64,000 nt of DNA from Gemmatimonadota bacterium (GCA_029262195.1 JAJCZX010000034.1:86576-150575), one strand, 5' to 3'; numbered from the stretch's first letter, positions 53,114 through 62,533 are shown. The notes: generated from the letters alone by a model not told the origin. Numbers and translations: made by a program.

Positions 53114-54022
53114 GTGCGGTCCATCGCGCTGGGTCTTCTGGTTTTTGGTCTCGACGCCTGTCAATCTCCGATCCCTGCGTCCTACCGGGTCGAGAGGGCC
53201 CGACCAGTTATGGGGACTCTTTTCCGCGTTGAGGTTCAGAGTCCCGATTCACTTACCGGGATCCGATGGGCACAGGCTGCCTTTGACTCGGTCGCGCTGG
53301 TGGATTCACTGCTCTCGAACTACAGGGATGACAGTGAAGTGAAGTGGGTAAGTGGGGAGGTGGGGAGGTGGCTGGGGGTGTCGGACATTTTTGCGAGTAA
53401 CCTTCGTCTGGCCGAAAAAGCATCTCTGTTAACCGGTGGTGCGTTCGATATCACTCTCAGTGGACAGATGGGGAAAATTTCTCTGGACACTCTCGCCAAG
53501 GAGGTCCGACTTAGTTCGGTGGGTGTCACGCTTGATTTTGGTGGTAGTGCAAAGGGAGACGCGCTTGATCGCGCGTTGAGAGCGGTGCCTGAAGCGTATG
53601 ATGTCCTTGTCGATCTGGGGGGGCAAACGGCGGTTCGCAGTTCAAATGGAGCCACATGGCAATTGGCAATCGTCGACCCGAGCGACGTGGAGCGTGTGTT
53701 CGCGATCATCGAGGTTTCCAGTGGTAGTGTCGCAACCTCGGCGACGTATGAACTGGGCGACCACGTCGTCGATCCGCTTTCCGGCGAATCTCCTGACGAT
53801 TTAATTTCCGCCTCTGTATACCATGAAAGTGCGGGTTGGGCTGACGCTTTATCGACCGGAATGTTCGTTATGGGAGCCAGCCGAGCGTTGGCGCTGGCCG
53901 ATTCGATGAATATTGCTTTCCTTGGGGTGAAGAAAGGCGAAGGAGAGCTTGGTGTCGATCAAATAGTTGTATCGAGTGCTATGAATCGGATCGTTGCGCT
54001 TCGAGATTTTGACGCACCCTGA
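53114..54022 (+). CDS. apbE: FMN transferase ApbE, lipoprotein
   Basis: About 302 residues. A short signal peptide ends in Leu-Asp-Ala-Cys, so it is a lipoprotein facing the periplasm. Family motifs: RPVMGTLFRVEV, FDITLSGQ, LDFGGSAKGDALDRAL (DxGGxxKG), VDLGGQ, SVATSATYE, HVVDPLSGE and ADALSTGMFVMG, the last with the Mg-binding Asp/Thr. ApbE attaches FMN from FAD to [S/T]GA[S/T]x[S/T] motifs, exactly what the gene two upstream provides. The frame is open from 53054, but GTG 53114 makes a proper signal peptide. Confidence 0.9.
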   Translation: MRSIALGLLVFGLDACQSPIPASYRVERARPVMGTLFRVEVQSPDSLTGIRWAQAAFDSVALVDSLLSNYRDDSEVKWVSGEVGRWLGVSDIFASNLRLAEKASLLTGGAFDITLSGQMGKISLDTLAKEVRLSSVGVTLDFGGSAKGDALDRALRAVPEAYDVLVDLGGQTAVRSSNGATWQLAIVDPSDVERVFAIIEVSSGSVATSATYELGDHVVDPLSGESPDDLISASVYHESAGWADALSTGMFVMGASRALALADSMNIAFLGVKKGEGELGVDQIVVSSAMNRIVALRDFDAP

Positions 54023-54044
54023 GGAACGCAGAATTCAGAGATAA

Positions 54045-54677
54045 CTACCTGCCTTCGGTAGCGGCTCTCCCTCTTGCTCTCGTTAATTCATCTTCAATCA
54101 TGCTCAAACGTCGGCGGTCCCACCGAGCGTTTGTAGTACCCCTGTAGGTTACTGAGAAGGGTGCCAGAACATCCAGTGGACCGTTGAGCACCAGAATCGC
54201 GCGCTCGGTGCGGCGGCTTTCCACGACACCGGTACTCCAATTCGGTGTCAGAGGGATAACTGCTGCTGCGCGAAGAAAACTTGATCCTCGTATTGAGATG
54301 TCGTCGGCGCTGAAGCGTGCTCTATCGGCGCTGCCGTAAAAGCTCACGATGATAATTCCGGCATCGGCGAAGCCACTGCGCCGAACACCTTGAGCCAGAT
54401 CCTCTTCTACCGCCCCGAACGTCCGCGCCAACCGCTCATAAGCATCTAGGGGAATCACCCTCAGCGTTGCCGGGTGGATCGGTTGGACTCGAAGTGTCAA
54501 TTCGTTGGTCTGGATGTCGAGCACAACGTCTTCCGTCGACAACCTTCCATACCCGACGGGTGGCAGTGCCAGGGTGTCGGGGGAGAGCCATTGGGGGTGG
54601 AGGGAGGGGGGAGGAGTCATGAATAGAGCGATGAAAACTCCCGCCAGCACCTGCTTCAAAGAACCCTTGCTAAGCAT
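54045..54677 (-). CDS. Secreted protein of unknown function
   Basis: About 210 residues. A hydrophobic N-terminal segment (GSLKQVLAGVFIALFM) is a signal peptide or anchor. The rest has a beta-rich pattern (LTLRVQPIHPATLRVIPLD, GIIIVSFYGSADRARF) and a basic C-terminal helix. I do not recognise the family. ATG 54677 overlaps the engB stop by eight bases, so the two are probably cotranscribed; an earlier start at 54701 would overlap more. The gene converges with apbE. Confidence 0.55.
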   Translation of the reverse strand: MLSKGSLKQVLAGVFIALFMTPPPSLHPQWLSPDTLALPPVGYGRLSTEDVVLDIQTNELTLRVQPIHPATLRVIPLDAYERLARTFGAVEEDLAQGVRRSGFADAGIIIVSFYGSADRARFSADDISIRGSSFLRAAAVIPLTPNWSTGVVESRRTERAILVLNGPLDVLAPFSVTYRGTTNARWDRRRLSMIEDELTRARGRAATEGR

Positions 54678-55314
54678 CGGCCACGAATTCGGTAATCGCA
54701 TCCCGCAACTCTTCGATGCCGATTTTTTTTTCAGAGCTGGTGATGACGCACTGGTCTTCCGGGAGATTGATGTGTCCCAGGATGGACTTCATTCGTCCCA
54801 GCCGTTTGGTCTTGGTTATTTTGTCGGCTTTGGTAGCGGCTACGAGCACAGGGACGCCGGAGTCGGCCAACAGATCGGCGGCCTCGAGGTCTTCTTTTGA
54901 CGGGTCATGGCGTATGTCAAGCAACCAGATCACTCCCGCGAGCGCTTGACGTTCTTTGAAATAGTGGCGGTACAATTTCTTGAATCCTGCCCGCTCGGTT
55001 TTTGACACCTGGGCGTATCCGTAACCGGGGAAGTCGACAAGATTAAAACTTGACTCGACCTCAAAGATGTTGAGGAGTCTGGTTTTGCCGGGGGTGCCAG
55101 AGATGCGCGCCAGCGCCTTCCTGCCGAGTATCGCGTTGATCAGGGAGGACTTACCTACGTTGGAGCGTCCGACAATGGCAATTTCGGGGAGTGCCTTTTC
55201 AACTTCGAACGACGCTGTAGGAAAACTGCCGAGGAACCGTACTTCGATCAGGCTTCCTTTTTGTTGCGTGGCCGTTCGGTTACGAGCAACGGTACTTTTC
55301 CGTCGGTCACACAT
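54670..55314 (-). CDS. engB: Ribosome-assembly GTPase EngB (YsxC/YihA)
   Basis: A GTPase required for 50S assembly. P-loop [13 protein letters not shown]2/G3 region [13 protein letters not shown] and [11 protein letters not shown], and TKADK (G4) are intact. With ATG 55314 the protein has 214 residues, but family members usually begin near the IEVRFLGSF segment; about 22 extra residues overlap the clpX end by 67 bases in another frame. An AAAGGAAG Shine-Dalgarno-like sequence lies inside this overlap, so a later non-canonical start is possible. Confidence 0.92.
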   Translation of the reverse strand: MCDRRKSTVARNRTATQQKGSLIEVRFLGSFPTASFEVEKALPEIAIVGRSNVGKSSLINAILGRKALARISGTPGKTRLLNIFEVESSFNLVDFPGYGYAQVSKTERAGFKKLYRHYFKERQALAGVIWLLDIRHDPSKEDLEAADLLADSGVPVLVAATKADKITKTKRLGRMKSILGHINLPEDQCVITSSEKKIGIEELRDAITEFVADA

Positions 55315-56498
55315 TCTCGGGTAATCACGACTTCCCGCACGTCATCTCTGTCGGGCAGGTCGAACATGATGTCGGTCATTACCTCTTCGAGGATTGATCT
55401 AAGGCCGCGAGCGCCGGTACCACGCGTAATTGATTTGGCAGCTACAGCACGCAACGCCTCGGGGTCAAACGTGAGCCCGACGTTTTCCATCTCCAACAGT
55501 TTCTTGTATTGCTTCGTGAGCGCGTTGCGGGGCTCAAGGAGAATACGAACCAGATCGTCTTCATCGAGGGAGTCCAGGGCTACTGTAACGGGAAGTCTTC
55601 CGACGAGCTCGGGGATTAGCCCGTAACGCAGCAGGTCATCCGGCTCTACATCAAGGTAGGGGTTGTGCTCAATCTCGCGGTCTTTGCCGCTTTCCATCTC
55701 TTCTTTAGTGAATCCGATCTGTCGACGGCCCGTTCTGGCTTCAATGATCTTCTCAAGTCCGTCGAAGGCCCCTCCGCAGATGAACAGGATGTTTTTCGTG
55801 TCGATTTGAATGTACTCTTGCTGTGGATGTTTTCTGCCACCCTGCGGTGGCACTGAAGCGACCGTCCCTTCAAGAATTTTCAGCAGAGCTTGTTGCACGC
55901 CTTCGCCCGAAACGTCTCTGGTTATACTGGGGTTCTCGCTCTTGCGGGCTACCTTGTCGATCTCATCGATGTACACGATTCCGTGCTCGCAGTCGTTCAC
56001 ATTGAAGTCGCCGGCTTGCAGCAAGCGAACCAGAATGTTTTCGACATCCTCCCCGACGTAGCCCGCTTCGGTCAGGGTTGTGGCATCGGCGATAGTAAAT
56101 GGGACATCGAGAATACGAGCAAGGGTTTGTGCCAGGAGTGTTTTTCCTACCCCGGTGGTCCCTAGCAACATGATGTTGGATTTCTCCAACTCCACGTCGT
56201 CTTCGTGCACGGCCTGAGCGTTGATTCTCTTGTAATGAGTGTAAACTGCAACGGCCAGAGCGCGTTTTGCCTGACTCTGTCCGATGACATACTGGTCAAG
56301 GACGTCGCAGATTTCGGCCGGTGTGGGGACCTGTGTGACGGATTCAGTGACTTCGCGTTCTTCGTCCTCTGCCAGAATTTCATTGCAGAGCGCGATACAC
56401 TCGTTGCATATATAGACCGACGGGCCGGAAATAAATTTCCGGACTGAGTCCTTCGATTTTCCGCAGAAAGAACAGCGTAAATGTTTGTCGTTAGCCAT
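55248..56498 (-). CDS. clpX: ClpX unfoldase, ATP-binding subunit of the ClpXP protease
   Basis: A 416-residue AAA+ unfoldase. The N-terminal zinc domain has CSFCGKS...CNECI; Walker A is [12 protein letters not shown], then the pore loop [11 protein letters not shown], Walker [11 protein letters not shown] and the sensor regions. The IGF-type loop for ClpP docking appears as RQIGFTKEE. It follows clpP by about 60 bases in the order tig-clpP-clpX-engB, the common protein-quality arrangement. Confidence 0.97.
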   Translation of the reverse strand: MANDKHLRCSFCGKSKDSVRKFISGPSVYICNECIALCNEILAEDEEREVTESVTQVPTPAEICDVLDQYVIGQSQAKRALAVAVYTHYKRINAQAVHEDDVELEKSNIMLLGTTGVGKTLLAQTLARILDVPFTIADATTLTEAGYVGEDVENILVRLLQAGDFNVNDCEHGIVYIDEIDKVARKSENPSITRDVSGEGVQQALLKILEGTVASVPPQGGRKHPQQEYIQIDTKNILFICGGAFDGLEKIIEARTGRRQIGFTKEEMESGKDREIEHNPYLDVEPDDLLRYGLIPELVGRLPVTVALDSLDEDDLVRILLEPRNALTKQYKKLLEMENVGLTFDPEALRAVAAKSITRGTGARGLRSILEEVMTDIMFDLPDRDDVREVVITRECVTDGKVPLLVTERPRNKKEA

Positions 56499-56558
56499 TT
56501 TATCCGTTTTCGCTCAAACTCATTGGGGCCTATGTATTAACCCTTATCGGGCGAACGG

Positions 56559-57170
56559 TCAAGAACTTTTTTCCTCGACCAGGTCGGCCCTTTTTTGGAT
56601 CACATTGTCGATCAGGCCGTAATTCATGGCCTCTTCGGCAGACATGAACCGATCCCGATCCATATCGCGTTCTATGTCAGCAAGTTCCTTGCCGGTGTGA
56701 TCAGCGTAGAGGCTATTGAGTCTGGTCCTGTGATAAAGGATCTCGCGTGCGGCGATCTCGACGTCAGCCGCTGTACCCTGTGCTCCGCCTGAAGGCTGGT
56801 GCATCATGATGCGCGAATTCGGCAAGGCGGACCGTTTTCCCGGGGTTCCGGCGCACAAAAGGAAAGAACCCATGGAGGCAGCCATTCCCATACAAATCGT
56901 ATTCACGGGGGCGTTGAGGAACTGCATGGTGTCGTAAATGGCCATGCCGCTTGAGATTACCCCCCCAGGGGAGTTGATATACAGGAAAATATCGCGGTCG
57001 GGGTTGTCCGCTTCCAGGAATAGCAACTGCGCAATGATGATATTTGAGACATCGTCATTGATTGGAGCGCCCAGGAAAACAATGCGGTCCATGAGGAGTC
57101 GGGAAAAGATATCGTACGTTTTTTCGCCGCGGCTCGATCTTTCAATGATATACGGGGGATAAATCGCCAT
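56559..57170 (-). CDS. clpP: ATP-dependent Clp protease proteolytic subunit
   Basis: A 203-residue serine peptidase forming the ClpXP barrel. Catalytic Ser in [11 protein letters not shown], His in IMMHQPSGG and Asp in the [11 protein letters not shown] block are present, as is [22 protein letters not shown] 57170 start. It lies between tig and clpX. Confidence 0.97.
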   Translation of the reverse strand: MAIYPPYIIERSSRGEKTYDIFSRLLMDRIVFLGAPINDDVSNIIIAQLLFLEADNPDRDIFLYINSPGGVISSGMAIYDTMQFLNAPVNTICMGMAASMGSFLLCAGTPGKRSALPNSRIMMHQPSGGAQGTAADVEIAAREILYHRTRLNSLYADHTGKELADIERDMDRDRFMSAEEAMNYGLIDNVIQKRADLVEEKSS

Positions 57171-57180
57171 CGTGATCCTG

Positions 57181-57232
57181 TTAAGTAAGAAGTTAGAAGT
57201 TACAAGTTAGAAGAAAAAAGTCAGGATTTCTG
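57181..57232. repeat. Degenerate GAAGTTAGAAGTTA tandem words between tig and clpP
   Basis: The spacer holds GAAGTTAGAAGTTACAAGTTAGAAG, an imperfect tandem of AAGTTAGA-type words, ending GTCAGGATTTCTG. The same words (TAACTTCTGACTTCT on the other strand) recur at 19355-19388 and 25936-25965. Probably a dispersed intergenic repeat of this genome. Confidence 0.5.
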
Positions 57233-57240
57233 CCAATTCT

Positions 57241-58494
57241 CTAGGCTTCATCGACGATTGTGTTCTGATCGAGTAGGAAATCGAAGATTTTCTGCTCGGT
57301 CAGGGTTCGCTCCAACTCGGTAAGTCGCTTCGCCTTCTCTAATGAAGCATACACTTCACCCGGCTCGGCGTTACGTTGTTTGGCGATTTCTGCCACTTTT
57401 TCGTCGATATCGTCCTCTGTGGCTTTCAGGTCATTCTGCTCAGACAGAGCGTCGAGGATCAGGTCTCTGCGGACTTGCGATTCTGCGATAGGCCGGAATT
57501 CATTAGCAAAACCTTCGAATTGCTCTTGCCCGACTTCGTAACCCTCGGCGTAAGCGGCGGTAAAACGTTGAATCATACCTTCCGGGGCTGCGACGTTGTT
57601 GGCTGTTGCAATGAGTTCGATGATCTGCTGGCGGACACCAGCATCGGCTTCGCGTTTGGCCTCGTTCTCAAGGTCCTCTCGAATGGCCTTCCTGAGGTCA
57701 TCAATAGTCTCGAAATCGCCCATTTCTTTGGCAAAGTCATCGTTTAGCTCCGCCAGTTCCTGTCGTTTGATTTCAAGCAGTTCCAGTCGAACTGAGCGGC
57801 TCTGGCCGCGCATGGTCTCGTCTGAGAAATCATCGGGGTATCGAACTGATGTTACCTTGACTTCGGCGATGTCGAGTTCCATCAGGCGTTCTTCAATTTC
57901 GGGTATGGCCGAGCCGTCACCGATAACCAGTTGTGCCGGTTTGGGTTCGCCTGGCTCTTCACCCTCCTGGATCACGGTGACGTTGGCGGTGACCAGATCT
58001 CCTAGTTGGGGCTTTTCGCCTTCTACCGGTGCCCAGGCAGATTTTTTCTTGTTGATTGAATCGAGTTGATCGTCGACATCTGAGTCGGATACCGTGGCCG
58101 ACTTACGTTTGACTTCAAAGCCGCTGATACGGGTAAGCTCCAACTCAGGTTTGGTCTCTACCAGCAATTCGAACGTGAGCGGTTGGTCGTTCTCGAACTT
58201 GAGATCCTTAATGCGTGGATCCGCGATTGGTTTCAGGTCTTCCTGCTCGATCGCCGTTTTCCAGGATTCGTTAACCAGATCCTGCAACACAGATTCGCGG
58301 ATTCCATCCCCATACATTCGAAGAATCACGTCTTTGGGGACCTTGCCTTTGCGGAAGCCCTTGATCCGCGCACGCTTGGCAAATTTAGCGGCGGCTTTGT
58401 CGGATGCTGTCTGAACGTCTACGCTGGCGATTTCCACTTTGAGGGTGGTCTCGCCCGGGATTTCCCCTGCTTTAGTGATGCTGATAGTGCTCAT
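57241..58494 (-). CDS. tig: Trigger factor
   Basis: A 417-residue ribosome-bound chaperone. The N-terminal ribosome-binding signature GFRKGKVPKDV is present (about residues 47-57), followed by a FKBP-like middle domain and a helical C-terminal domain (AANNVAAPEGMIQRF... QKIFDFLLDQN). It heads the tig-clpP-clpX group. ATG 58494 start. Confidence 0.95.
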   Translation of the reverse strand: MSTISITKAGEIPGETTLKVEIASVDVQTASDKAAAKFAKRARIKGFRKGKVPKDVILRMYGDGIRESVLQDLVNESWKTAIEQEDLKPIADPRIKDLKFENDQPLTFELLVETKPELELTRISGFEVKRKSATVSDSDVDDQLDSINKKKSAWAPVEGEKPQLGDLVTANVTVIQEGEEPGEPKPAQLVIGDGSAIPEIEERLMELDIAEVKVTSVRYPDDFSDETMRGQSRSVRLELLEIKRQELAELNDDFAKEMGDFETIDDLRKAIREDLENEAKREADAGVRQQIIELIATANNVAAPEGMIQRFTAAYAEGYEVGQEQFEGFANEFRPIAESQVRRDLILDALSEQNDLKATEDDIDEKVAEIAKQRNAEPGEVYASLEKAKRLTELERTLTEQKIFDFLLDQNTIVDEA

Positions 58495-58542
58495 TACTCT
58501 ATTCCTTAATACCTACTGAATTTCTGTATGGGGTCACACGGT

Positions 58543-58668
58543 GGTCGGAACGGACGGAACGGTCTGATTAAGCGAAAGCCCTACCCGTGCCCGCCATCGG
58601 GCCAATTAAGTTAACCGGGGTGCGCCGTCTATTGTAGCGGTCGGGGCGGGTCGGAACGGACGGAACGG
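58543..58668 (+). repeat. Two copies of a 20-base direct repeat upstream of the sigma factor locus
   Basis: GGTCGGAACGGACGGAACGG occurs at 58543-58562 and exactly again at 58649-58668, 106 bases apart (about ten helical turns). Each copy contains internal CGGAACGGA repetition. They lie in the 326-base spacer between tig and the YCII gene. Confidence 0.7.
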
Positions 58669-58671
58669 ACC

Positions 58672-58684
58672 GTACTGACAGTAC
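58672..58684. promoter_or_regulatory. Palindrome near the second repeat, possible operator
   Basis: GTACTGACAGTAC is a perfect palindrome with six-base arms around an A. It begins three bases after the second 20-base repeat and lies about 137 bases upstream of the YCII start. No regulator is identified. Confidence 0.4.
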
Positions 58685-58820
58685 ATTGATCGAAATTGTC
58701 GATTCGTTGGGTCGCCGTTCGTCCTTAAGTCGAAACCGGCGTTTCAACCGCCCGCAAAGGGCCGGACTCCTGCACCAGAATGGCTGCAGGATCCGGAACG
58801 CCACAGATAACGGAGAACAA

Positions 58821-59177
58821 ATGCAATACATGATGATGATCTATAATGCCGACGACGTGACGCCCGCGCCTGGAACCAAGGATTACGACGCGATGATGGC
58901 TGAGTTCGGTGAGTTCACTGAGGAGGTTGCATCCAAAGGCATCATGAAGGGTGGCACCGAGCTGCAGGACGTAGCGACGGCCACGACCGTGCGGGTTCGC
59001 GGGGGAAAAACCGAAACTACAGACGGCCCGTTTGCCGAGACGAAAGAAATCCTGGGCGGGTTCTATCTGCTCGAGTGTGCTGATCTCGATGAAGCGATCG
59101 CGTATGCAGCGAGGATCCCGGTCGCCAAATTTGGAAGTATTGAGGTCAGGCCAATCGCTCCCCACGAAATGGAATAG
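58821..59177 (+). CDS. YCII-related (DGPF domain) protein
   Basis: A 118-residue YCII/DGPF protein: MQYMMMIYNADDV start, a central TETTDGPFAETKEILGGFYLLE motif that names the family, and VAKFGSIEVRPI at the end. The frame is open from 58686, but ATG 58821 with a GGAG site gives the normal domain. The stop abuts the following sigma gene (59178). This pairing is characteristic of ECF42 sigma factors; the protein's exact role is unknown. Confidence 0.9.
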   Translation: MQYMMMIYNADDVTPAPGTKDYDAMMAEFGEFTEEVASKGIMKGGTELQDVATATTVRVRGGKTETTDGPFAETKEILGGFYLLECADLDEAIAYAARIPVAKFGSIEVRPIAPHEME

Positions 59178-60422
59178 ATGGAGCCGGAACCGAAAGAAGC
59201 AATCGAAACGGTTGTCAGGGAGGAGTGGGGACGCGCTCTGGCCACGCTGGTTGGGTACGTCGACGACATCGATGCCGCCGAGGACATGCTTCAGGAAGCG
59301 GTCCTGGCCGCGCTCCAACACTGGCCCGGCCGGGGCGTCCCGCGGAATCCCAGGGCATGGTTACTGCAAACCGCTCGCCGCAAGGCGATCGACGGTTTTC
59401 GCAGGGACGCCAATTTCGCGGCAAAGGCGATCGAGCTGAGGGGGCTTATGGAACTCGATCTGTCACTGGAGCAAAACGATTTGGATCAACACATTCATGA
59501 CGAGCGGTTACGCTTGATTTTCACGTGCTGCCATCCCGCCCTGTCGGAACAGGCCAGCGTGGCCCTCACGCTTCGCACTCTCGGCGGGTTGTCGACCACT
59601 GAAATCGCCAGGGCGTTTCTGACGCCGGATGCGACAATGGCCCAGCGACTGGTGCGTGCCAAGAAGAAGATAAAGTCGGCCAACATTCCGTATCGGGTTC
59701 CGCCCCCTGAGTTGTGGCCTGAACGTCTCGCGGCTGTGCTCGCTGTGGTTTACCTGATCTTCAACGAGGGCTATTCGGCTTCTTCTGGTGCGGAGCTGAT
59801 GCGGGTGGATCTATGTCAAGAAGCCATTCGACTCGGTGAGATAGTGATGACCCTTATCCCGGGTGAACCCGAGGTTCAGGGTCTTGTCGCCTTGATGCTG
59901 TTGCACGATTCCCGGCGCGATGGTCGGGTGGATTCAGATGGCAATCTGATAACCCTGGAAGACCAGGATCGCACCCGGTGGAACACATCGAAGATCAAGC
60001 GCGGGCAGAGAATGGTAGGGGCTACCAGCAACCTGGGCCGACCCGGCGGTCCTTACCAAATCCAGGCGGCCATTAGCGCAACGCATACAGGGGCCAGGAC
60101 ATGGAGCGATACCGACTGGGAAAAAATCGCGGACCTTTACGACGACCTCTATCGGTTTGAGCCGACTCCCGTAGTAAAACTCAATTGGGCAATTGCCCGG
60201 TCGTTCGCCGGGGGACCGGAGGATGGGTTGAGGGTTTTGGAGGAACTGGAAGGCTCAAACGGCATGGGTGATTACCAGCCTTACCATGCGGCAAAAGCTG
60301 ACCTGCTACGGAGGGCAGGTCGTGCGAGCGAATCGATGGAAAGTTATACGCGGGCTTTGTCGCTGGCGCGCAACGCGTCGGAAAGACGCTTTCTGGAAAA
60401 ACGTCTCGCCGAGTTGGGCTGA
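59178..60422 (+). CDS. ECF sigma factor, ECF42-like with long C-terminal extension
   Basis: A 414-residue sigma factor. Region 2 (DIDAAEDMLQEAVLAAL, NPRAWLLQTARRKAIDGFRRD) and region 4 (LTLRTLGGLSTTEIARAFL, TMAQRLVRAKKKI) occupy about residues 1-175. The extra 240 residues (NEGYSASSGAELMRVDLCQEAIRLG, LVALMLLHDSRR, NWAIARSFAGGPEDG) are a TPR-like helical extension (DUF6596), as in ECF42. No anti-sigma gene is adjacent; in ECF42 the extension itself is thought to control activity. Confidence 0.92.
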   Translation: MEPEPKEAIETVVREEWGRALATLVGYVDDIDAAEDMLQEAVLAALQHWPGRGVPRNPRAWLLQTARRKAIDGFRRDANFAAKAIELRGLMELDLSLEQNDLDQHIHDERLRLIFTCCHPALSEQASVALTLRTLGGLSTTEIARAFLTPDATMAQRLVRAKKKIKSANIPYRVPPPELWPERLAAVLAVVYLIFNEGYSASSGAELMRVDLCQEAIRLGEIVMTLIPGEPEVQGLVALMLLHDSRRDGRVDSDGNLITLEDQDRTRWNTSKIKRGQRMVGATSNLGRPGGPYQIQAAISATHTGARTWSDTDWEKIADLYDDLYRFEPTPVVKLNWAIARSFAGGPEDGLRVLEELEGSNGMGDYQPYHAAKADLLRRAGRASESMESYTRALSLARNASERRFLEKRLAELG

Positions 60423-60430
60423 AAACCAAA

Positions 60431-60512
60431 TGCGACCGGAGGGACTCGAACCCTCACGGCTTTCGCCACAGGATCCTAAATCCTGCGTGTATACCAATTC
60501 CACCACGGTCGC
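60431..60512 (-). tRNA. tRNA-Leu (anticodon UAG)
   Basis: An 82-base gene with acceptor stem GCGACCG/CGGTCGC and discriminator A (at 60431). The anticodon stem CAGGA/TCCTG encloses TTTAGGA, giving anticodon TAG. A class II variable arm (TGGCGAAAGCCG) and GGTTCGAGTCC T-arm are present. CCA is not encoded. Confidence 0.95.
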
Positions 60513-60862
60513 GTGAGGGGATGAATGTAATTGGTAAGGGCCGTAAATACACGCTTTTCGGGGGAGAGAAGCGTTTCGGAGCACCTCTTGGTATTTCGGC
60601 GAAAATAACCGCGATGTTGGTTTTTCCGGTACCGTCCGGGGGTTCGTGTGGGTTTTTCCGGTACTCTTCCGGGTACAGACTCGGGTCCACTTCGGGTGTG
60701 GTTCGGGGGGGCTCTCCGGGGTCGCAGGTCCGGATTGGTCCTTAGGTACTTCCGGATATCTCCGAGGCCAACGGAAGGCAAAGAATGCGGCAACGAAATT
60801 AGGTTTCGGTCGTACAACTCGCGGGTAAACTTGGTATCCACTTCGGGAGGGGTTCTTGGGAG
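60513..60862. other. Spacer with short degenerate repeats between tRNA-Leu and the GHKL gene
   Basis: About 350 bases with no convincing gene. It contains two exact copies of GGTTTTTCCGGTAC (60619-60632 and 60651-60664) and two of TCCACTTCGGG (60686-60696 and 60837-60847). Open frames here are low-complexity (Pro/Arg-rich) and run through the tRNA. It may mark the edge of an accessory segment. Confidence 0.5.
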
Positions 60863-62533
60863 TCAACTCTTGCCTGAGACGAGCTTCTTGACGCGCGCCT
60901 TGATGTTCTCAAAAGTAAGACGAAGGTGTTGTTTCGCGTTCTCTGTCAGCAACCCGGTATGGCCTACGACGTTTCTCACGGGGGCATACGACACCGAATC
61001 GGTCCACAACGATTGCTCTTGTCCGCCACTCTTCTTGTTCCCTTCCGCGGTAAAGGCGAGATCGTCCATTCCAAGGTAGTCCAAGTCAGTGTCAGACTTT
61101 CTGATTTCATAGCTGATATTGGCCTTGCTCCTCTTGTCACCTTCGCGTTGTCGCCACTTGGTCGCCGCGCTCTTCACCGACTCACCAAGCTCTCCGCCGT
61201 TTTCGGCAATGTACTTCCGCACAAGGTTCTCAGATAAAAAGCAGTCTGCATATGAGGTCAGATTGAACTCAGCATCATCTCGCAGATTCCAGAGCCATTC
61301 CTCTACCTCATCGCCCTTCGGCGCATCATCATCAGGAGCGAATTCATCCCTTGCAGCTGCGTAAAGGTCACGTGCATTACGCTCCTTACGACTTTTGCGT
61401 TTGTTGTCAACGTCCCCCGTTTCTCCTCTACCAAGGCGGAGTGCATCCCACTTGTCGAACACCTCGGACAATGCCTCACTCCGCAGATATTCCAACAAAG
61501 CACCAAAATCTGGGTCGTCCTGCACAATCGCCTCGCGGCTACTTGTGAAGGGGTCCTTCTCGCCCGAGTCCATGGAATCGAAGTGGATCTGCCCATATAG
61601 ATAGCTTTCAACTATTCGCTGAGATGGAATGTGCCGTAGAATTCCTTTTTCTCTCAACCTACCGTTGACAAACAAATCAACTGTGGCTCTCTCGTCGGTC
61701 CCCGTAATCTTGAGATGGCGTGGCTTGGCCACAGACGCGATGAAACCGCGTACATCAAGAGAGGTTGTGAGGCCTTGTGGAGAGTGCTTCAAGTCGCGCA
61801 GTGCCGACACGAACGGATCTTGGTATTGATTGATGATCCAAATAAACTCAGTGTTAACATTGAGGTCGGTGAGATCATCAGCTCCCACCGCTTCGCCGTT
61901 CACGTGAATCGTAAACCCAGGATCGAGTAGTGAAAAACGGAAACTCAACGCCAACATCTTTCTAATATGAGCTATCGAGTTGCGAATTCGCTCGTTGGTT
62001 CCCTCGAATATAAGGATGGTTCCGTGGTTATGGTCGTCACTTAGTTCACCAATCAACTCGTGGTTCAATCCCTCTAGCGGGTAGTCTTCGGGCGTAAGGT
62101 CGCTCTTAATTGCCTCATCAAGGCCGGAGTTGTCGATTGTACCCCCAACGTAGTTTCCAGCTCCCTTTCTGGTGTAAACCGAGATTCGTTCCGCACACGA
62201 GAGTAAGGCCAACTTCCCGATGCCCTTGGCGCCGATGAAAGGGCGTTTCCGATCGGTCGTTACACCGGATTCGGCACGCTTGGAATAACCGATCTTCAAG
62301 AACCTGTGTTGGAATTCTTCACCGTCCATTCCGTCGCCATCATCTTTGATACTGAAGACCGACCTCTCGCGATCAATTTCGATCCATACATTTTCAGCGT
62401 CCGCATCCCAGGAATTTGAGATGGCTTCTCCAAGAACCGTGATGAAGTTCCGGTAAAGGTTTCTCCCAAGATGATTTAGGACACTCAGGGAGATCGCGAA
62501 TTTGAAACCGCTGTCGGGTTCTGATACGGTCAT
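60863..62533 (-). CDS. GHKL ATPase (MORC/MutL-like) coupled to a DNA methyltransferase
   Basis: A 556-residue protein. The GHKL ATP site is clear: Glu36 and Asn40 in GEAISNSWDADA, DDGDGMD (64-70), FIGAKGIGKLALLSCA (lid and phosphate loop), and an S5-type region with SSREAI (Hsp90/MORC-like Arg-bearing loop). The C-terminal third is helical and charged. Architecture and operon partner match the MutL/MORC-type ATPases found in bacterial restriction-modification operons. It overlaps the methyltransferase as ATGA. No nuclease domain is visible. Defence function is inferred. Confidence 0.82.
   Translation of the reverse strand: MTVSEPDSGFKFAISLSVLNHLGRNLYRNFITVLGEAISNSWDADAENVWIEIDRERSVFSIKDDGDGMDGEEFQHRFLKIGYSKRAESGVTTDRKRPFIGAKGIGKLALLSCAERISVYTRKGAGNYVGGTIDNSGLDEAIKSDLTPEDYPLEGLNHELIGELSDDHNHGTILIFEGTNERIRNSIAHIRKMLALSFRFSLLDPGFTIHVNGEAVGADDLTDLNVNTEFIWIINQYQDPFVSALRDLKHSPQGLTTSLDVRGFIASVAKPRHLKITGTDERATVDLFVNGRLREKGILRHIPSQRIVESYLYGQIHFDSMDSGEKDPFTSSREAIVQDDPDFGALLEYLRSEALSEVFDKWDALRLGRGETGDVDNKRKSRKERNARDLYAAARDEFAPDDDAPKGDEVEEWLWNLRDDAEFNLTSYADCFLSENLVRKYIAENGGELGESVKSAATKWRQREGDKRSKANISYEIRKSDTDLDYLGMDDLAFTAEGNKKSGGQEQSLWTDSVSYAPVRNVVGHTGLLTENAKQHLRLTFENIKARVKKLVSGKS

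Noticed and set aside
60431..60862. Integration site at tRNA-Leu for the methyltransferase island
   Set aside because: The 3' end of the tRNA faces the sigma factor gene, so a usual tRNA-3' integration would place the island on the other side; no second copy of the tRNA 3' end is seen on the right.
60306..60866. Minus-strand open frame running through the tRNA-Leu
   Set aside because: The segment VVELVYTQDLGSCGESREG is translation of the tRNA itself, a well-known artefact; the rest is Pro/Arg-rich and has no family.
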